Shown: positions 33,503-34,609 of the stretch, piece after piece
Layout: every line of letters begins with the position of its first letter
How positions within the stretch are numbered: the first letter of the stretch is position 1
Assembly: GCF_001700515.1 (NCBI RefSeq)
Contig: NZ_MAUD01000145.1
Coordinates: forward strand, 1 to 34,609
From: Streptomyces lushanensis
GTDB lineage: Bacteria; Actinomycetota; Actinomycetes; Streptomycetales; Streptomycetaceae
Direction of reading: 5' to 3'
Length of the DNA stretch: 34,609 nucleotides
Notes under the pieces: generated by a model
Told to the model about the DNA's origin: nothing
Database searches by the model: none
Seen by the model: the letters and a program-made list of their open reading frames with translations, nothing else
Program-made: the position numbers and the translations under genes

Positions 33503-33529
33503 CACCCCACTGACAGAAGGAGTTCCGCA

Positions 33530-34585
33530 ATGAGCCGCAAGAAGTCAGCCGATCCCGAGCTCGCGCAGAAGCTCAGCAGACGGAGCATGCTCGGGGTCGC
33601 GGCCGGCGCCACCGCCGCCGCGGTCCTCGGCGCCGCGGCGACCCCGGCCGCCGCGCACGGCAAGGGACACGGGCACGGCCACGGGCACGGACACGGCAAG
33701 GGACAGCCTGTCCTTCCTCCGGGCCGCCTCGGCATCCAGCTCTACTCGCTGCGCGACAAGGTCTCCACCCTCGGCTTCGCCAAGGTCTTCGACGAGCTGG
33801 AGCGCTTCGGGTACGACGAGATCGAGTTCGCCGGATACACCCAGGGCTCCGCCGGAGAGATCACACTGCCTCAGCTCAAGCGGCTGGCCAGGGACCACGG
33901 GCTCAAGCCCATCGGCAGCCATGTCAACTACTACGACAACAACAACCCGGACGCCTACAGCTTCGCCCAGAACCTCGAAAAGGTCCTGGACGACGCCCAG
34001 ACCCTCGGTCTCGAACACGTGGGGACGGCCTCGGGACCGTTCCGCTACGGTTCGACCGTGGACGCCTGGAAGCGGGCCGCCGAGGACTTCAACACCTATG
34101 GCGCGGCGGCCCGACGGCGTGGGCTGAAGTTCTACCAGCACAACCACGCGGAGGAGTTCTCCTTCGCCACCGACCGGCCGAACGTCCGTCTCTACGACGT
34201 CCTGCTGGCCGAGACCGACCCCGATCTGGTCCATCTGGAGATGGACATCTACTGGGCCTTCGTGGGCCAGTTCCGCTTCAGCAAGACCCCGGAGGGCAAG
34301 CCCGCGCCCTTCGACCCGCTGCGCTACGTGCTCAAGCAGCCCAACCGCTATCCGCTCTTCCATGTCAAGGACGGTCTTGAGGACATCACCGCCCGCGACG
34401 GATACCGGATGGTCGACGTCGGCGACGGTGACATCGACTACCAGCGCTTCATATCGGCGGTGAACAAGACCCGCGGTGGCCGCCGCGACCACCACTGGCA
34501 GGTCGAGCACGACCAGCCGGTGGACTCGGTCCTCTTCGCGAGCAAGTCCTCCGCGCATCTGCACTCCCTGCGCGAACGGCGCTGA
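33530..34585 (+). CDS. Tat-exported sugar isomerase/epimerase-like TIM-barrel protein with His-Gly tract
   Basis: The 351-residue protein has a twin-arginine signal (SRRSMLG, residues 16-22) with probable cleavage after the Ala run near residue 42. The mature N-terminus is a tract of alternating Gly and His with two Lys (residues about 43-58), likely to bind divalent metal. The rest is an AP_endonuc_2-type TIM barrel: LGIQLYSLRDKV, ERFGYDEIEFAGY, KFYQHNHAEEF, LHLEMDIYWAFVGQ, PLFHVKDG and QVEHDQPVD, with His, Glu and Asp at ligand positions. Export in folded form fits a metalloenzyme loaded in the cytoplasm. It follows the phosphodiesterase gene by 27 bp with AGAAGGAG and is probably the last gene of the ebo operon in this window. 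Confidence 0.93.
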   Translation: MSRKKSADPELAQKLSRRSMLGVAAGATAAAVLGAAATPAAAHGKGHGHGHGHGHGKGQPVLPPGRLGIQLYSLRDKVSTLGFAKVFDELERFGYDEIEFAGYTQGSAGEITLPQLKRLARDHGLKPIGSHVNYYDNNNPDAYSFAQNLEKVLDDAQTLGLEHVGTASGPFRYGSTVDAWKRAAEDFNTYGAAARRRGLKFYQHNHAEEFSFATDRPNVRLYDVLLAETDPDLVHLEMDIYWAFVGQFRFSKTPEGKPAPFDPLRYVLKQPNRYPLFHVKDGLEDITARDGYRMVDVGDGDIDYQRFISAVNKTRGGRRDHHWQVEHDQPVDSVLFASKSSAHLHSLRERR

Positions 34586-34609
34586 CACCCGCCCGCACGA
34601 GGACGGCCC

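Overview
The window is a high-GC chromosomal stretch (third codon positions mostly G or C, GTG and TTG starts, ATGA/GTGA overlaps between operon genes) that reads as a Streptomyces or close actinomycete chromosome. No rRNA, tRNA, IS element, phage gene or CRISPR array was seen. I find 28 protein genes, all apparently intact.

Region 1 (1-4147) is general metabolism: a small unknown protein, a pterin-4a-carbinolamine dehydratase, an AraC-type regulator with an N-terminal cupin-like domain, and a long-chain acyl-CoA synthetase that probably starts at TTG. A gene-free stretch with small direct repeats follows.

Region 2 (4148-14491) is a formate/oxalate-type module. On the minus strand lie a ketopantoate-reductase-like gene and then a compact NAD-linked, molybdenum-dependent formate dehydrogenase set: catalytic subunit, fused NuoE-NuoF-type diaphorase, ferredoxin-like Fe-S subunit and FdhD. 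The catalytic subunit lacks its usual N-terminal [4Fe-4S] domain, and that domain sits at the C-terminus of the separate Fe-S protein. Divergently on the plus strand lie an OFA-family (oxalate/formate antiporter) MFS transporter, a 54-residue single-helix partner, a FabH-like ketosynthase and a GntR/FCD regulator. Three copies of a 14-bp motif close to ATTGTCTACAGTAT lie before the dehydrogenase genes, between the reductase and the transporter, and before the GntR gene. I read them as one regulon of that GntR protein.

Region 3 (14492-22432) is a sugar-uptake module: a ROK-family regulator, an RbsA/RbsC/RbsB-type ABC importer with a Tat lipoprotein binding protein, a Gfo/Idh/MocA dehydrogenase and a TIM-barrel isomerase/epimerase, closed by a strong hairpin.

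Region 4 (22433-26468) is one large secreted protein (1231 residues) with a PQQ-type sugar dehydrogenase propeller, a PKD domain, a CBM6-like domain, a ThuA domain and a DUF1080 (3-keto-disaccharide hydrolase) domain. Its promoter region resembles that of the ROK gene, with two conserved blocks exactly 70 nt apart in both and AAGT/ACTT-type dyads between them. The ROK protein therefore probably controls both.

Region 5 (26544-34585) is an ebo-type metabolite-traffic cluster in one tightly overlapping operon: an inositol-phosphate-synthase-like cyclase, a UbiA prenyltransferase (EboC-like), a TIM-barrel protein, EboA, a TatD hydrolase (EboB-like), EboE, a type I phosphodiesterase, and finally a Tat-exported TIM-barrel protein with a His-Gly tract. 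Regions 3-5 together suggest capture and non-hydrolytic (3-keto) processing of an unknown glycoside or cyclitol on both sides of the membrane. That joint role is inference.
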